From positions 124,001 to 188,000 of the forward strand of contig NZ_JUGR01000002.1 in assembly GCF_000800015.1 (NCBI RefSeq): a stretch of DNA of 64,000 bases, written 5' to 3'. Positions 16,445 through 25,059 of this stretch are shown piece by piece (position 1 is the first letter of the stretch; each line of letters begins with the position of its first letter). Source of the stretch: Terriglobus sp. TAA 43. Its GTDB lineage: Bacteria > Acidobacteriota > Terriglobia > Terriglobales > Acidobacteriaceae. The notes under the pieces were generated by a model. It was not told the DNA's origin. It did not search any database and saw only the letters and a program-made list of their open reading frames with translations. Both the position numbers and the translations under genes were made by a program.

Positions 16445-16627
16445 CTATTGGGATGCAAGCAATGCTCTCTCGAAGTATTCGAGGTCAATCTCTGGATTGA
16501 TGGTTCGCTTATTGCTGAGATCAACCACACAGAATCCCTCAACAATCCGCGAGGGGCGCACACGAGTCGTCCATCCCTTCGTTCGAAGAATGCGGTTGAT
16601 TCTTGCGACTTGACGCTGTGTATCCAT
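16445..16627 (-). CDS. hypothetical small protein (60 aa)
   Basis: Not recognised. MDTQRQVARINRILRTKGWTT begins a short alpha/beta sequence; GFCVVDLSNKRTI is followed by a helix (EIDLEYFERALLA). GGAG lies 10 bases before the ATG. It is on the same strand as, and upstream of, the DUF1376 gene. The balanced composition supports a real gene. Confidence 0.55.
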   Translation of the reverse strand: MDTQRQVARINRILRTKGWTTRVRPSRIVEGFCVVDLSNKRTINPEIDLEYFERALLASQ

Positions 16628-16773
16628 CGATCTGCACTCCAGCTGATAACGCTAAAATATTCGTCGTTTATATGACGGTGAGTTCAGATGATTGTTGCGC
16701 GCGTCGCGAGTTTCTCGCCATCAGGCGACTGCTTCGCTGAAATGAGCGTACATCCCGACAAACAATAGTTCGA

Positions 16774-17019
16774 TCAGCGTCGAGGAGACGATGGAGAAGA
16801 ACGAACGCGCGCCTTCTTCTCTGTCCGAAGAATGTCAGCTAAGGCATTGCATGCCTTTAATCGAATCGCGATCGGAACTCTTTCGGCTTCAGCAATGTTG
16901 ATCAGAGTGCGTTTGACGCGGCGAATGCAAGCATTCGTCATGGCTTTCTCCATTTCTGTACAGCGGCCATAAAGTTGGTCGGGCTCTTTAGTGTCGCCCT
17001 TTGTCCAGGCTTCAATCAT
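16774..17019 (-). CDS. hypothetical small helical protein (81 aa)
   Basis: Not recognised. The middle (RRVKRTLINIAEAERVPIAIR then LKACNALADIL) reads as a two-helix HEAT-like hairpin and recalls the 79-aa protein at 10920-11159, though the similarity is only in style. The C-terminus is basic (RTEKKARVRSSPSSPRR). No ribosome binding site is evident. Confidence 0.45.
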   Translation of the reverse strand: MIEAWTKGDTKEPDQLYGRCTEMEKAMTNACIRRVKRTLINIAEAERVPIAIRLKACNALADILRTEKKARVRSSPSSPRR

Positions 17020-17224
17020 TTGGACGTTGAAAGATCAAGCATGTTCTCACGCAACATCCACACGCTTCCAACGTCCAAGATGCTGAACCTTTGCCTGTGA
17101 AATAAACTCAGTGGCCTCCATTGCCGACACTCGAAAGGCTTCGAGAAGGACCGCGTCGACTCCGCGTCTACATCAATGTCGAATCGCACATGCACTCGCG
17201 AAATACCGCAGCCGGCGCGTACTC

Positions 17225-17334
17225 TGCCAGCCGACCTCTCTATGAGGAAGACAGTGGGGAGGTTGAGCGGCAGAAAGCTCTAGAAACGAACGACCGTTCG
17301 GTAATTTCCATTAGAGGCGAGAGGTCGGCTGGCA
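17225..17334. repeat. 16-bp perfect inverted repeat around 78 bp
   Basis: TGCCAGCCGACCTCTC (17225-17240) and its exact reverse complement (17319-17334) enclose 78 bp. The interior holds another small palindrome (CGAACG/CGTTCG near 17288-17301). No target-site duplication could be made out. It may be a small non-autonomous element or a long RNA hairpin. Confidence 0.5.
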
Positions 17335-17407
17335 ATTTCTAGCTGTGTCAAGGGACCTGCCTGCGATCCCGACTCGATGCATATCCACAGTCGAACACTC
17401 CAAGTCG

Positions 17408-17626
17408 CTACATGATTGGTGTTGTTGCCCCATGATTGGTTGTTGTTGCTACATGAAGTCTTCGGTACCCATCGGTTGCTTCATGTTGCTATCAGTGACT
17501 ACCGGTTGCTTGTGGTAGCCACCAGAGACTACCTGTTGCTATCGAAGGCTTGCAGTAGCCAGTGGTTGGTTACTGTAGCTACCGGTTGCCTGTGGTAGCC
17601 ATTGGAAGGTTGTGGTAACTACCGGA
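17408..17626. repeat. degenerate tandem repeat array, unit near GCTACCGGTTGCYTGTGGTA
   Basis: About 220 bp of imperfect repeats of roughly 20-25 bp. Recurring words are CTACCGGTTGC (twice), TGTGGTAGCCA (twice), GTTGCTATC, ACATGAAG and CATGATTGGT. Several units carry CTACC and GGTAG at their ends, so each could form a short hairpin. Coding potential is low on both strands. The rest of 17020-17815 shows no gene. Confidence 0.6.
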
Positions 17627-17815
17627 CAGTCGAAGCGGGCTTAACTTCGGGTTGACACCTGAGCATGGAGAAAAGACAAGAACGTCTGTATCAATCTTCC
17701 TACTTGCCATACCGGTAAAGTTCGCGATATTGTCAGTGAAAATCAAACGGGACTCAATGATTGCGTCAACAATCACCAAGTCCCTAACCTCAGCAGTCTG
17801 TTAAGGAGACGTGCC

Positions 17816-18118
17816 ATGGCTTTTCCTACCCTAAATTCAATTCCCTCGAACCGCCACTCTAAATCTTCGAAGCTCCGTCGGAGATCGAAGAAGCTGACAC
17901 CTTCTCTTGCCACCGTCGATATCGACAGCAGTTTGATCGCCGAGGTTGAGGCGTATTGTCATGTCACAGAGGCTTCATTGAGAGACTCGATCAATGAAGC
18001 CGTTTCGGACTGGCTCCAGACCTCAGCCCTCTCTCGTCTGGAATACTTCGTAGCCAAGAAGAACGCTATCGCGATGCCGTCGATGGAGACGGTTCTCCTC
18101 GGTCATTCGTTGCAGTAG
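17816..18118 (+). CDS. small regulator-like protein (100 aa) with an intact second-copy counterpart lost at 45 kb
   Basis: 100 aa. Ser/Lys/Arg-rich N-terminus to about residue 36, then a conserved core with DSSLIAEVEAYCHVTEASLR and DSINEAVSDWLQTSA. That core reads as two helices in the style of ribbon-helix-helix proteins (strand or helix, turn, NEAV-x-x-WL). GGAG lies 10 bases before the ATG. A frameshifted copy lies at 45226-45509; the two differ mainly by conservative substitutions (DSALIAEVQAYCDLTGASL...), which shows the plus strand is coding and under selection. In both places it borders accessory cargo. It is not a known antitoxin by sequence, and no toxin partner is adjacent. Confidence 0.7.
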   Translation: MAFPTLNSIPSNRHSKSSKLRRRSKKLTPSLATVDIDSSLIAEVEAYCHVTEASLRDSINEAVSDWLQTSALSRLEYFVAKKNAIAMPSMETVLLGHSLQ

Positions 18119-18234
18119 ATTGTTCTGGTCAGAGGTGACGTCAGTCCATTTCCCGGAATGGTCTCGCAATTCCGTTCTGGGTGATGTGTTGATTTCATTT
18201 GCAGCGACTGCCTGAGCTGCAGCTGAAAGGAGTA

Positions 18235-18271
18235 GCGGTATGGAAAGCCAACGAACAAACTTCCATGCCGC
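18235..18271. repeat. conserved stem-loop after the 100-aa gene, copy A
   Basis: GCGGTATGGAAAG (18235-18247) faces CTTCCATGCCGC (18260-18271). The same stem occurs after the pseudogene copy (45622-45659), where the pairing changes from a G-U to an A-U at one place. Flanking bases are also similar between copies. There is no T-run, so it is not an ordinary terminator. Confidence 0.55.
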
Positions 18272-18407
18272 TAAGTCATTCGCGAGATTTGGTCCCTTTT
18301 CAGAAGGCAACATCTCGTTACTTACCCGAACGGCACTTCACAAGCACCGATCAGTTCTTTAGTAGCAGTCTGCGCAAGCCACTGCAAGCTACCGTACTAT
18401 CGTACGC

Positions 18408-21400
18408 ATGATGCACGACGAGGATTTCCTTGGTCTGGAGGCGATGTTCGCCTCTACCAATATCACCATCAGGGACATCGAAGATGGCCACCGGAATGAC
18501 GTGACACAGCTTTCTAAGATGGACAAGCTGACCACTGTTTCCACATTGGCCTCACTCTTGGTAACTCCGGAACTACAAGCAAACGCGTTTCGCATCGAAG
18601 CACTCGTTCACATCGCAGTTTCACGTTCTTCTGGAAGACAACATCCTGGTTCTGAGTTCATACGAAAGGTTTTCAAACGATTCGGTAGCGGAATCTGTGG
18701 CCGTCTTGAGGATCCAGCGGAGGATCTCTTCACCACTGCCGTTCATTGCCGCGATGGCAATTTCATCGTGTTCGAAGGATTGCGTGAGGGCAATGGGTTC
18801 TATCTTCAGCGAATCCTCGATGTAGTGGACGAGATACCCCAGCAAGGGCGATTTATCGCGATGCGCCGATCAGTTCTGGCGCTACTCACCTTGTCGCATG
18901 CGATTGCGATTAGAATCGGCATTCCTGCCGGCATCATCGGGACGATTCTGCCACAATCCGATCTTCCAAAGAAACTCCTTGGACGGCTCAATGCGATGCG
19001 GCGGTGGGTTCAATTCGAACCTCGCGACTTCGATGAGATGGGTCTGTCCGTTCGGGATCTCGCTCCATTTGTCCTCCCTTCGGATCACCTCGGCCTTGAA
19101 GACAGCCCTCTGCTCGACAGCGCGTTAGAACACCATCCAGTTCTCTTGGTGGATGGTGTCGTGTGTTTGGCTCTTCCAACGCACGTGGGTGCAGCCATCA
19201 CACGGTATGTCCTTCAGACCGTCCGAGCTTCGGGCAACATAAAGGTGCTTGAGACGGGGCTGGTGACGAAGTACTGGGAACAACTCTGTTGGACCCCCTT
19301 TGCCGAGTCCGACGCTCCTCCTCCCTTTCAGAAGCAAGGAGAGAATCAGCTTTGGATCGGTTCCACACTTCGCGAAACCGAGCCAGGCAGGTATATCCAC
19401 CTTGTGGTCTTGGCACCTCCGCTTGATTTACCAGAGGACGATGATGGAAGCTCCCTGTACGCAGCCTCAATGGAACTCTCCCAGTTCGCGATGGAGTCGA
19501 TTCGGCGCTCCTCGCAACTGGCGGCGGCGCAGGTAGGTTTTCGGGAAGGTATCTCGCTCGTCGTGAACTGCAGTCTCGGACGAGCCTCCTTTTTCGTCGG
19601 AGAAGCGATGCCCGCGCAATGGGAGGTGGAAGTTCTCCCCATCCACGATGTGGTCAGCATGGCTTCGATGGAAAACTTCAGTCCCATCGATCTCTTCCGT
19701 ATGGCGCATTCCAAGAATGCCGTAGCAGCGGCCGGAATCCGGCTCGTGAACACCAATGGGCTGCTGAACCTATGGGCCTGGGCGAATGACCTGAACGGTC
19801 ACCTCATACCGCACGGGGATCTTCCCGAAGATTTCCGAGGGACAGAAACCCCACGCCTGATCGCTGTGAGACAGAATGGTCTCCTCACCCTCCGGCAAGA
19901 GAACTACCTTAGACACCACACTCGCATGGCGATGCGGCCGGACGGCAACTGGATTACGGTTCGTCGCGTCACGGAAGCTCTCTACGATGACGACATGGAA
20001 TCGCCTCTCTATGCGGACTCAGTCGGGTTCAAAGGCGGTTCGTTTTCAACTGTGTATATCTCAGACGTTAGCTTCTGGTGGATATCTATCGCATCTGGAT
20101 CAACCAACATGGGCCAGCTGTACGAACATTGGCGGATGCTATGTACCTGGCTCATTCGGTTCGTACCTCCGGTCGAAGCCTCAACCACGAAACCGATTCC
20201 AGAGGCTGTCAAATTTCACATCCACTTTGAATCGGTCATTGACATCGATCCCCACTCCATCACGATTCCCAGCACAGACGAGCTCGAAGCCGCTTTTCGT
20301 ATTCGAACCGACGCGACCAAATCGGAAGTTGAAATTCATGTTGGTAGGGCGTTTGATCTTGCTCTTGCCAGTCCCGAAAATATCGCGGAGAAGGCACTGG
20401 TAGCAGCAATGCTTCGAGGCTTGAGGACGATGGTAGAGGAATCCTCTCATCCAGAGGCCGATTGCGGTGTCGTCGGACAGATATGCGGTTCGAACCTCGC
20501 ACGGAGTAGGCACATCATGCCAGCCCAAACGTTCCGCGATATGCTGCACACCATGGCCGGGAAACCAGTACACATCCACAAGATGGACGATGCAATCGCA
20601 CGCATTGGAATCGCGTTCCGCGTCCAGTCGGATGTGGGTGCCGAGATTCTGGGAAAGCGAGAATGCACTGCCTTTCTGAACGAAGCAGTGAAATTGACCC
20701 AGCGAGAGATTTGTGCCCAACTGCGCCTGTTCAATCGACGCCAATTCATCAATGCACTTCTGCAGTGCCACGAAGAGGCGGCGATATCCCGTCATCACTG
20801 GTTGCGAACCGCGCATGCCAACATCGCACTCCACGGCGATGCAGCAGAACAGGCCATCGCGGAACACATGGCAGAGATGACGGCATGCTCGATTTCGACC
20901 CGTGTACTAATCGAGGCAGCCAATTCTGAGTGCCCTGCTGAGGGTGGGTTCACACCGGGCGATCTTGACTTATCCAAGGTCATGGCTCGCGTAATCTTTG
21001 CATTTCACGTTGGAGGATGGTCCGATGCTATTCACTGGGGAGCAATCGCACCCCAAGTGCGTATCGCGCCCGTCGGGGACATACATGTCGATCACAGGTT
21101 CATTGACACGGTATATGTTCCATTCGCTTCCGGCGGCACGAGGCGTGAAGTATTTGAAGCGGTCGATTCCTACGGCGAAGCCTACGGTGAGCTGCCGCCA
21201 GTAAAATCAGTCGCAAGTGCTTTTGACGAGCGCTTCCTCGAGGCCTGGGAGGATGAGTTCGGAGTTCCGCTCGACGTGTTGCGGAAATTTACGGACACCT
21301 TGGAGAATCATGGAATTGATCAGCAGAAACTCTGGTTCGAGCTTCGACGTTCGGAGCTGCTCGAAATGTTATCCAAGTGCGCCGAGCAGCCAGTGGAAGA

Positions 21401-22190
21401 CGTGGCAGCAACTCTTGATCGCCTGACTCTGCCGGTTCGGACTCACTGGGGCGAAACACCAACCGGATTTCGCGATAAGGATTGGCATCCCTGGAGATTT
21501 CGGCGTCGACTCTCGCTCTTGAGACGCCCGCTTATCGCACTTGAGACCACCGAAGATCCACTCATCGTCATTGCGCCTGCAGTCGTACGAGAAGCCCTTC
21601 ACATCCTGGTCCGCTCTCATCACACGGGCGAGACGCCAGACTGGCAGGTCTCCTCGCGGTCCATGTTGAAATGGCTCGGCGATACGAACAATGTGACACG
21701 CACCGCGTTCAACGCGACAGTCGCGTCTCAGTTGGAGAAATTCGGTTGGAAGAGCGCATCCGACTACAAGATATCTCGACTTCTCGGAATCCCATTGGAT
21801 CGAAACTACGGAGATGTCGATGCGTTGGCCTGGGATCCCCAGTCCGGTCGCGTCCTGGCGATTGAATGCAAGCACCTCCACTTTCACAAGACAATTGGTG
21901 AGGTCGCAGAACAATTAAGCGATTTCCGAGGCGAGATAAAACAGGATGGGACACGAGACCTCCTTCGAAAACATCTAGACAGGATTATCGTCATGGAAAC
22001 CAACGCCAAGATAATCCGCAAGCGATTAAGGCTGAGAGAAGACCCCCAAATCGAAGCCTACGTGGTCTTTAAGAACCCTGTCCCCATGGAATTTTCTTGG
22101 CCGCAAACAACGCCTAGGATAAGACCTCTCATTTTCAGTCAGTTAGAAACGCTGCGTCTAGCTCCTTCCTCGCACTCCACAAACAGTTAA
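18408..22190 (+). CDS. giant protein (1260 aa) with C-terminal PD-(D/E)XK nuclease signature
   Basis: Not a family I can name. The first 1100 residues have no recognisable NTPase, helicase or membrane motif; they are mixed alpha/beta, with many aromatic and acidic residues. Near the C-terminus, GDVDALAWDPQSGRVLAIEC is followed by K: Asp1138, then 14 residues to Glu1153, x, Lys1155, the D-(x)n-ExK core of restriction-type nucleases. A helix with a Gln (TIGEVAEQL) follows, as in that fold. The reading frame is open for 3.78 kb without disruption, so it is under selection. No Shine-Dalgarno is seen before ATG-ATG at 18408/18411. It stands alone on the plus strand between the 100-aa gene module and the TIR/SLATT pair, a setting that suggests a single-gene defence or nuclease effector. 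Confidence 0.75.
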   Translation: MMHDEDFLGLEAMFASTNITIRDIEDGHRNDVTQLSKMDKLTTVSTLASLLVTPELQANAFRIEALVHIAVSRSSGRQHPGSEFIRKVFKRFGSGICGRLEDPAEDLFTTAVHCRDGNFIVFEGLREGNGFYLQRILDVVDEIPQQGRFIAMRRSVLALLTLSHAIAIRIGIPAGIIGTILPQSDLPKKLLGRLNAMRRWVQFEPRDFDEMGLSVRDLAPFVLPSDHLGLEDSPLLDSALEHHPVLLVDGVVCLALPTHVGAAITRYVLQTVRASGNIKVLETGLVTKYWEQLCWTPFAESDAPPPFQKQGENQLWIGSTLRETEPGRYIHLVVLAPPLDLPEDDDGSSLYAASMELSQFAMESIRRSSQLAAAQVGFREGISLVVNCSLGRASFFVGEAMPAQWEVEVLPIHDVVSMASMENFSPIDLFRMAHSKNAVAAAGIRLVNTNGLLNLWAWANDLNGHLIPHGDLPEDFRGTETPRLIAVRQNGLLTLRQENYLRHHTRMAMRPDGNWITVRRVTEALYDDDMESPLYADSVGFKGGSFSTVYISDVSFWWISIASGSTNMGQLYEHWRMLCTWLIRFVPPVEASTTKPIPEAVKFHIHFESVIDIDPHSITIPSTDELEAAFRIRTDATKSEVEIHVGRAFDLALASPENIAEKALVAAMLRGLRTMVEESSHPEADCGVVGQICGSNLARSRHIMPAQTFRDMLHTMAGKPVHIHKMDDAIARIGIAFRVQSDVGAEILGKRECTAFLNEAVKLTQREICAQLRLFNRRQFINALLQCHEEAAISRHHWLRTAHANIALHGDAAEQAIAEHMAEMTACSISTRVLIEAANSECPAEGGFTPGDLDLSKVMARVIFAFHVGGWSDAIHWGAIAPQVRIAPVGDIHVDHRFIDTVYVPFASGGTRREVFEAVDSYGEAYGELPPVKSVASAFDERFLEAWEDEFGVPLDVLRKFTDTLENHGIDQQKLWFELRRSELLEMLSKCAEQPVEDVAATLDRLTLPVRTHWGETPTGFRDKDWHPWRFRRRLSLLRRPLIALETTEDPLIVIAPAVVREALHILVRSHHTGETPDWQVSSRSMLKWLGDTNNVTRTAFNATVASQLEKFGWKSASDYKISRLLGIPLDRNYGDVDALAWDPQSGRVLAIECKHLHFHKTIGEVAEQLSDFRGEIKQDGTRDLLRKHLDRIIVMETNAKIIRKRLRLREDPQIEAYVVFKNPVPMEFSWPQTTPRIRPLIFSQLETLRLAPSSHSTNS

Positions 22191-22529
22191 TTCCGTGTGC
22201 GTCTCCGCCTAACCTTCAACAAGAGCGCCTCCAACGTCTCTTTTCTGTTGGAGAGCAACATCTAAACACGCAACAGATCTTTGACTGGAAGCCGCAAAGC
22301 GCGTTTGAAAAGCAGCATGCTCCGAATGCATCCCTTGGGTGGGACGGACATTCCGAACGATTGCTTTCTACTGCAGAACCAACCTAACTTCATCCCTCCA
22401 ACGGTTCCATCGCAGATTTAGTCGAATTTCGGAATTTTTCGGGACTACTTGAGCGATTGGCACTCGTTCAAGTGGGTCACTCACGGTAAACGCTCTTCTC
22501 GTCAGCAATCCCAACTTACAGGAAGGGGT
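22191..22529. other. intergenic between convergent genes
   Basis: About 340 bases where the giant-nuclease gene and the TIR gene converge. No gene, and no clear intrinsic terminator, was recognised. Confidence 0.4.
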
Positions 22530-23969
22530 TTACCGTAACCTAGTTCTTGAAAGCGCTTGCCAATGCGCGAACTCGAGTTGAGTGCCGAGATCAAGATTCT
22601 TGGCGTCTAGAGAAAGTCCAATCTCGCCAAGGCCCCCCTGATGAATTTTCTGATCGACCCAAGTCAAGAGTTTCTCACTCAATTGAGCTTGGGCATGCTG
22701 AGGTTGACCTAGGGTCTCCACATCGTAGAACAACTCCCCGCGCGTTCCCACTCGGAATCGATCAGGATACTTTGCGACTTGGCTAACGTAATTCCAAGCG
22801 ATGCGTCCTTCGGCAGCCATAGCAACTAGCTGAGGCATCAGAATAGTATGCAGAACCTCTTTCGACTCCAAAGGCTTTTCGTAACGAATCAACACTGATG
22901 CTGGAAAATACAGATATTTCGTTATCCGGCTCTCATGATAAAAATCCATGTCAGTCCAAAGAACGTGTTCACGCCCCGCGTTTTTGGAGATCAGAACAAG
23001 ACCAGGCATGAAGTCGCAGCCGTAATTTGGGATGTACTCGTTGAAAGGTATAAACCAATCTGGATGCCCCATGTTGATCAGCAGCATTGAGGCAAGCTGA
23101 GTTACGTGTGCGGCCATTTCAGCAGAAATGTAGGCTGTTAGGAACATTCGTATTTCGGAGCTACTGAGTCCTGCATTGGCATATCGATCGTCTGCAAGAT
23201 CCCGAATTATGGCTGCGCAAATTCTAATGCCGGAAGCAAGACGAGTCGTCTCAGGTTTTGAGAGCTGTGCACTAAATAATTCGCGGGTTTGTGCTTTAGC
23301 CTCCTCCGAAATACCCGCTGGCCATTGATTCATTTGAATCATTCGACAGTTTTCTGAAATCCAACTGGCTACAATGCTTGGCCATTCGATCTTGAGCGGG
23401 AGCTCGTTCAAAAGAGCAGATTCTTGCCACCTGAGAAACGGACCCAGACTTTTCGTAAAATGCTCGACGTCAGGATCTAGTAACGAACGAAACGTTAGTT
23501 CCGCAGGAGATTGAAAATCTGCTTTGCGTGAGTCCAATGCCACTTGCTGAGGCGATATGCCGAGTTTCGTAACAACTAGATCGGCAATCGCTACTATGGA
23601 ATGACTTTGCAAATCCAAATACGCAGTGGTTGGGAGAATACCGGGAATTTCAGTGTCGTCAATCCGAACCGGAAGGATATACGCCTCATTCTCTTGCAGA
23701 GCCCGCGCCTGCGCGCTCCGTCGTTCGTGAGAGGTCCAGTTCTTTCTTGCGTACGCTGCGGAAACAAAAACAATGCAGTAGCGTGCGCGCTTACGATAAA
23801 CCTCGTCGAGGTAGTCGTATAGATTTCGGCCCCACAAATCGTGCTCGACGTCAGCGTCATAAAAGACTCTGACCCCGCGTCCTGTTAGTGCACGATTCAG
23901 CGCGTCGGCGTGTTTCCTATCCTCGCCGGCAAATGAGAGCGCGATGTCGTAATCAGGCGTGATCTCCAT
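22530..23969 (-). CDS. TIR-domain protein with unknown C-terminal domain
   Basis: 479 aa, soluble. Residues 6-120 are a TIR domain: YDIALSFAGEDRKHADAL as the first strand and helix, VRVFYDAD as the second strand, YCIVFVSAAYARKNWTSHE with the putative catalytic Glu82 after the aromatic-turn motif, and ILPVRIDD. Such domains in bacterial immunity cleave or cyclise NAD+. Residues 150-479 form a large unrecognised helical domain (no WD40, NB-ARC or TPR motif), presumably the sensor. It is transcribed in the same direction as the SLATT gene 223 bases upstream, so the two may form one unit. There are no signal peptide or TM segments. Confidence 0.85.
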   Translation of the reverse strand: MEITPDYDIALSFAGEDRKHADALNRALTGRGVRVFYDADVEHDLWGRNLYDYLDEVYRKRARYCIVFVSAAYARKNWTSHERRSAQARALQENEAYILPVRIDDTEIPGILPTTAYLDLQSHSIVAIADLVVTKLGISPQQVALDSRKADFQSPAELTFRSLLDPDVEHFTKSLGPFLRWQESALLNELPLKIEWPSIVASWISENCRMIQMNQWPAGISEEAKAQTRELFSAQLSKPETTRLASGIRICAAIIRDLADDRYANAGLSSSEIRMFLTAYISAEMAAHVTQLASMLLINMGHPDWFIPFNEYIPNYGCDFMPGLVLISKNAGREHVLWTDMDFYHESRITKYLYFPASVLIRYEKPLESKEVLHTILMPQLVAMAAEGRIAWNYVSQVAKYPDRFRVGTRGELFYDVETLGQPQHAQAQLSEKLLTWVDQKIHQGGLGEIGLSLDAKNLDLGTQLEFAHWQALSRTRLR

Positions 23970-24192
23970 ATGCTGAGCTTAAGCGTATTCAAATATAGAC
24001 GAAGCTGAGAAACACAGGCAGCCGAATTATCGACTTTCTGGACCAATGGCCTTGGAACCAATTGTTGCCTTGAACGCCAATTCACTCGCTTGGTCTCCGC
24101 TAGTGCTTTGGCGGCGCCTGGCAGAGAACGAGATTAAACCAGCGCTACACACCGAGATCGTTCGCTTATTGTTGAAGTTCTGCAGCAAGAGA

Positions 24193-24633
24193 TTAAGGTC
24201 GTTTGGTCGCGGCGGTGAGTGCCGTAGAAGCCCACTTTGCGTGCTCCTGAGAGACAAGCGACTCGACACGCTCGGCCAGCAGAGCATGGGGATCGCTTAC
24301 CTGCGAATACGGGGATGCTTTACCGAGATAGACATATTTCTCGTGCCGAAGTGCTTCGCACGTTGATCGGTAAGCAATCCAATTGGCCTGATACTGGTTC
24401 AAATGAAGCATGCCTTCGAGTAATGTGATCAATATGCCGAGCAGGGCTGCTATCTGATTCCCATGCGGAATGGATAAGGTTGCGAGGAAAGGGATGAAGG
24501 CGGCAGCAGCGATTTCAGTCACCTTGATACGCTTGAACATTGCTTGATCTCGCAGGCTTTTCCGGTCATACCAGTTGATCTGGTCTTCCAAGCGAGCCAT
24601 TGTGGGATCAATCTCTCCGACGACATTTTCCAT
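24193..24633 (-). CDS. SLATT-domain (DUF4231) membrane protein
   Basis: 146 aa. The start region LEDQINWYDRKSLRDQAMFKR is followed by two transmembrane helices (about residues 38-58, IAAAAFIPFLATL..., and 62-80, AALLGILITLLEGML) and a C-terminal helix with YRSTCEALRHEKYVYLG. This is the DUF4231/SLATT pattern: two-TM effectors proposed to form pores when activated by nucleotide-signal or other immune systems. It lies upstream of the TIR gene on the same strand. No ribosome binding site is obvious at the first ATG; an internal ATG at codon 12 is possible. Confidence 0.85.
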   Translation of the reverse strand: MENVVGEIDPTMARLEDQINWYDRKSLRDQAMFKRIKVTEIAAAAFIPFLATLSIPHGNQIAALLGILITLLEGMLHLNQYQANWIAYRSTCEALRHEKYVYLGKASPYSQVSDPHALLAERVESLVSQEHAKWASTALTAATKRP

Positions 24634-25059
24634 GCCGACATACTAACAAAGAGTTCTAGGACATCAATTGCGTCGTAGTAGTGGCTCACCGCTTCAGATA
24701 CTCAGGTGCAGGCGATTAGTCGATACGTCTCCGTCATCGCTTTACCGTTCGCGCGCGATCGGCTTCCACTTAGGTCACCCACTCTTCCTGTCAGGATCGC
24801 CTTTCCCTTGCAGTCGGGCGGCGGACCGTGCATTTTGGAAATTGAGCCGGGTAGGCCGCCGCCGAGATTTCTCTTTTCTGGGAGCATCTTTACGCCGGAC
24901 CCGATCACTAACGAGAAAGTCGACTTCTCAGAAAACTTCCGAGAAGATAAGAACCCCTTAGTATTTATTTCAAATGCAATGGTTTAATGGTGGCGTCGCA
25001 AACCTAAGACAACCTGTTCGTGTTTTGAGCCTACTATTCCAATTTCGAGAAGGGCTTTC
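24634..25059. other. divergent promoter region between the SLATT and TIR-WD40 genes
   Basis: About 425 bases, no gene supported. GGCGGCGG near 24821 and CCGCCGCC near 24859 make an inverted repeat. The region must carry promoters for both directions. Confidence 0.4.

Noticed and set aside
17408-17626. CRISPR array
   Set aside because: Units are degenerate, spacing is irregular, there are no unique spacers and no cas genes.
18023-18313. A 96-codon minus-strand frame over the end of the 100-aa gene
   Set aside because: The second copy at 45 kb does not keep this frame, while the plus-strand protein is conserved by conservative changes.
22470-22490. A TGGGTCACTCA word as a further arm site
   Set aside because: It matches TGGGTCACGA only in part, occurs once and is far from any end.
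24027-24287. A minus-strand frame between the SLATT and TIR genes
   Set aside because: It overlaps the SLATT end, has no start signal and Ser/Arg-rich chance composition.
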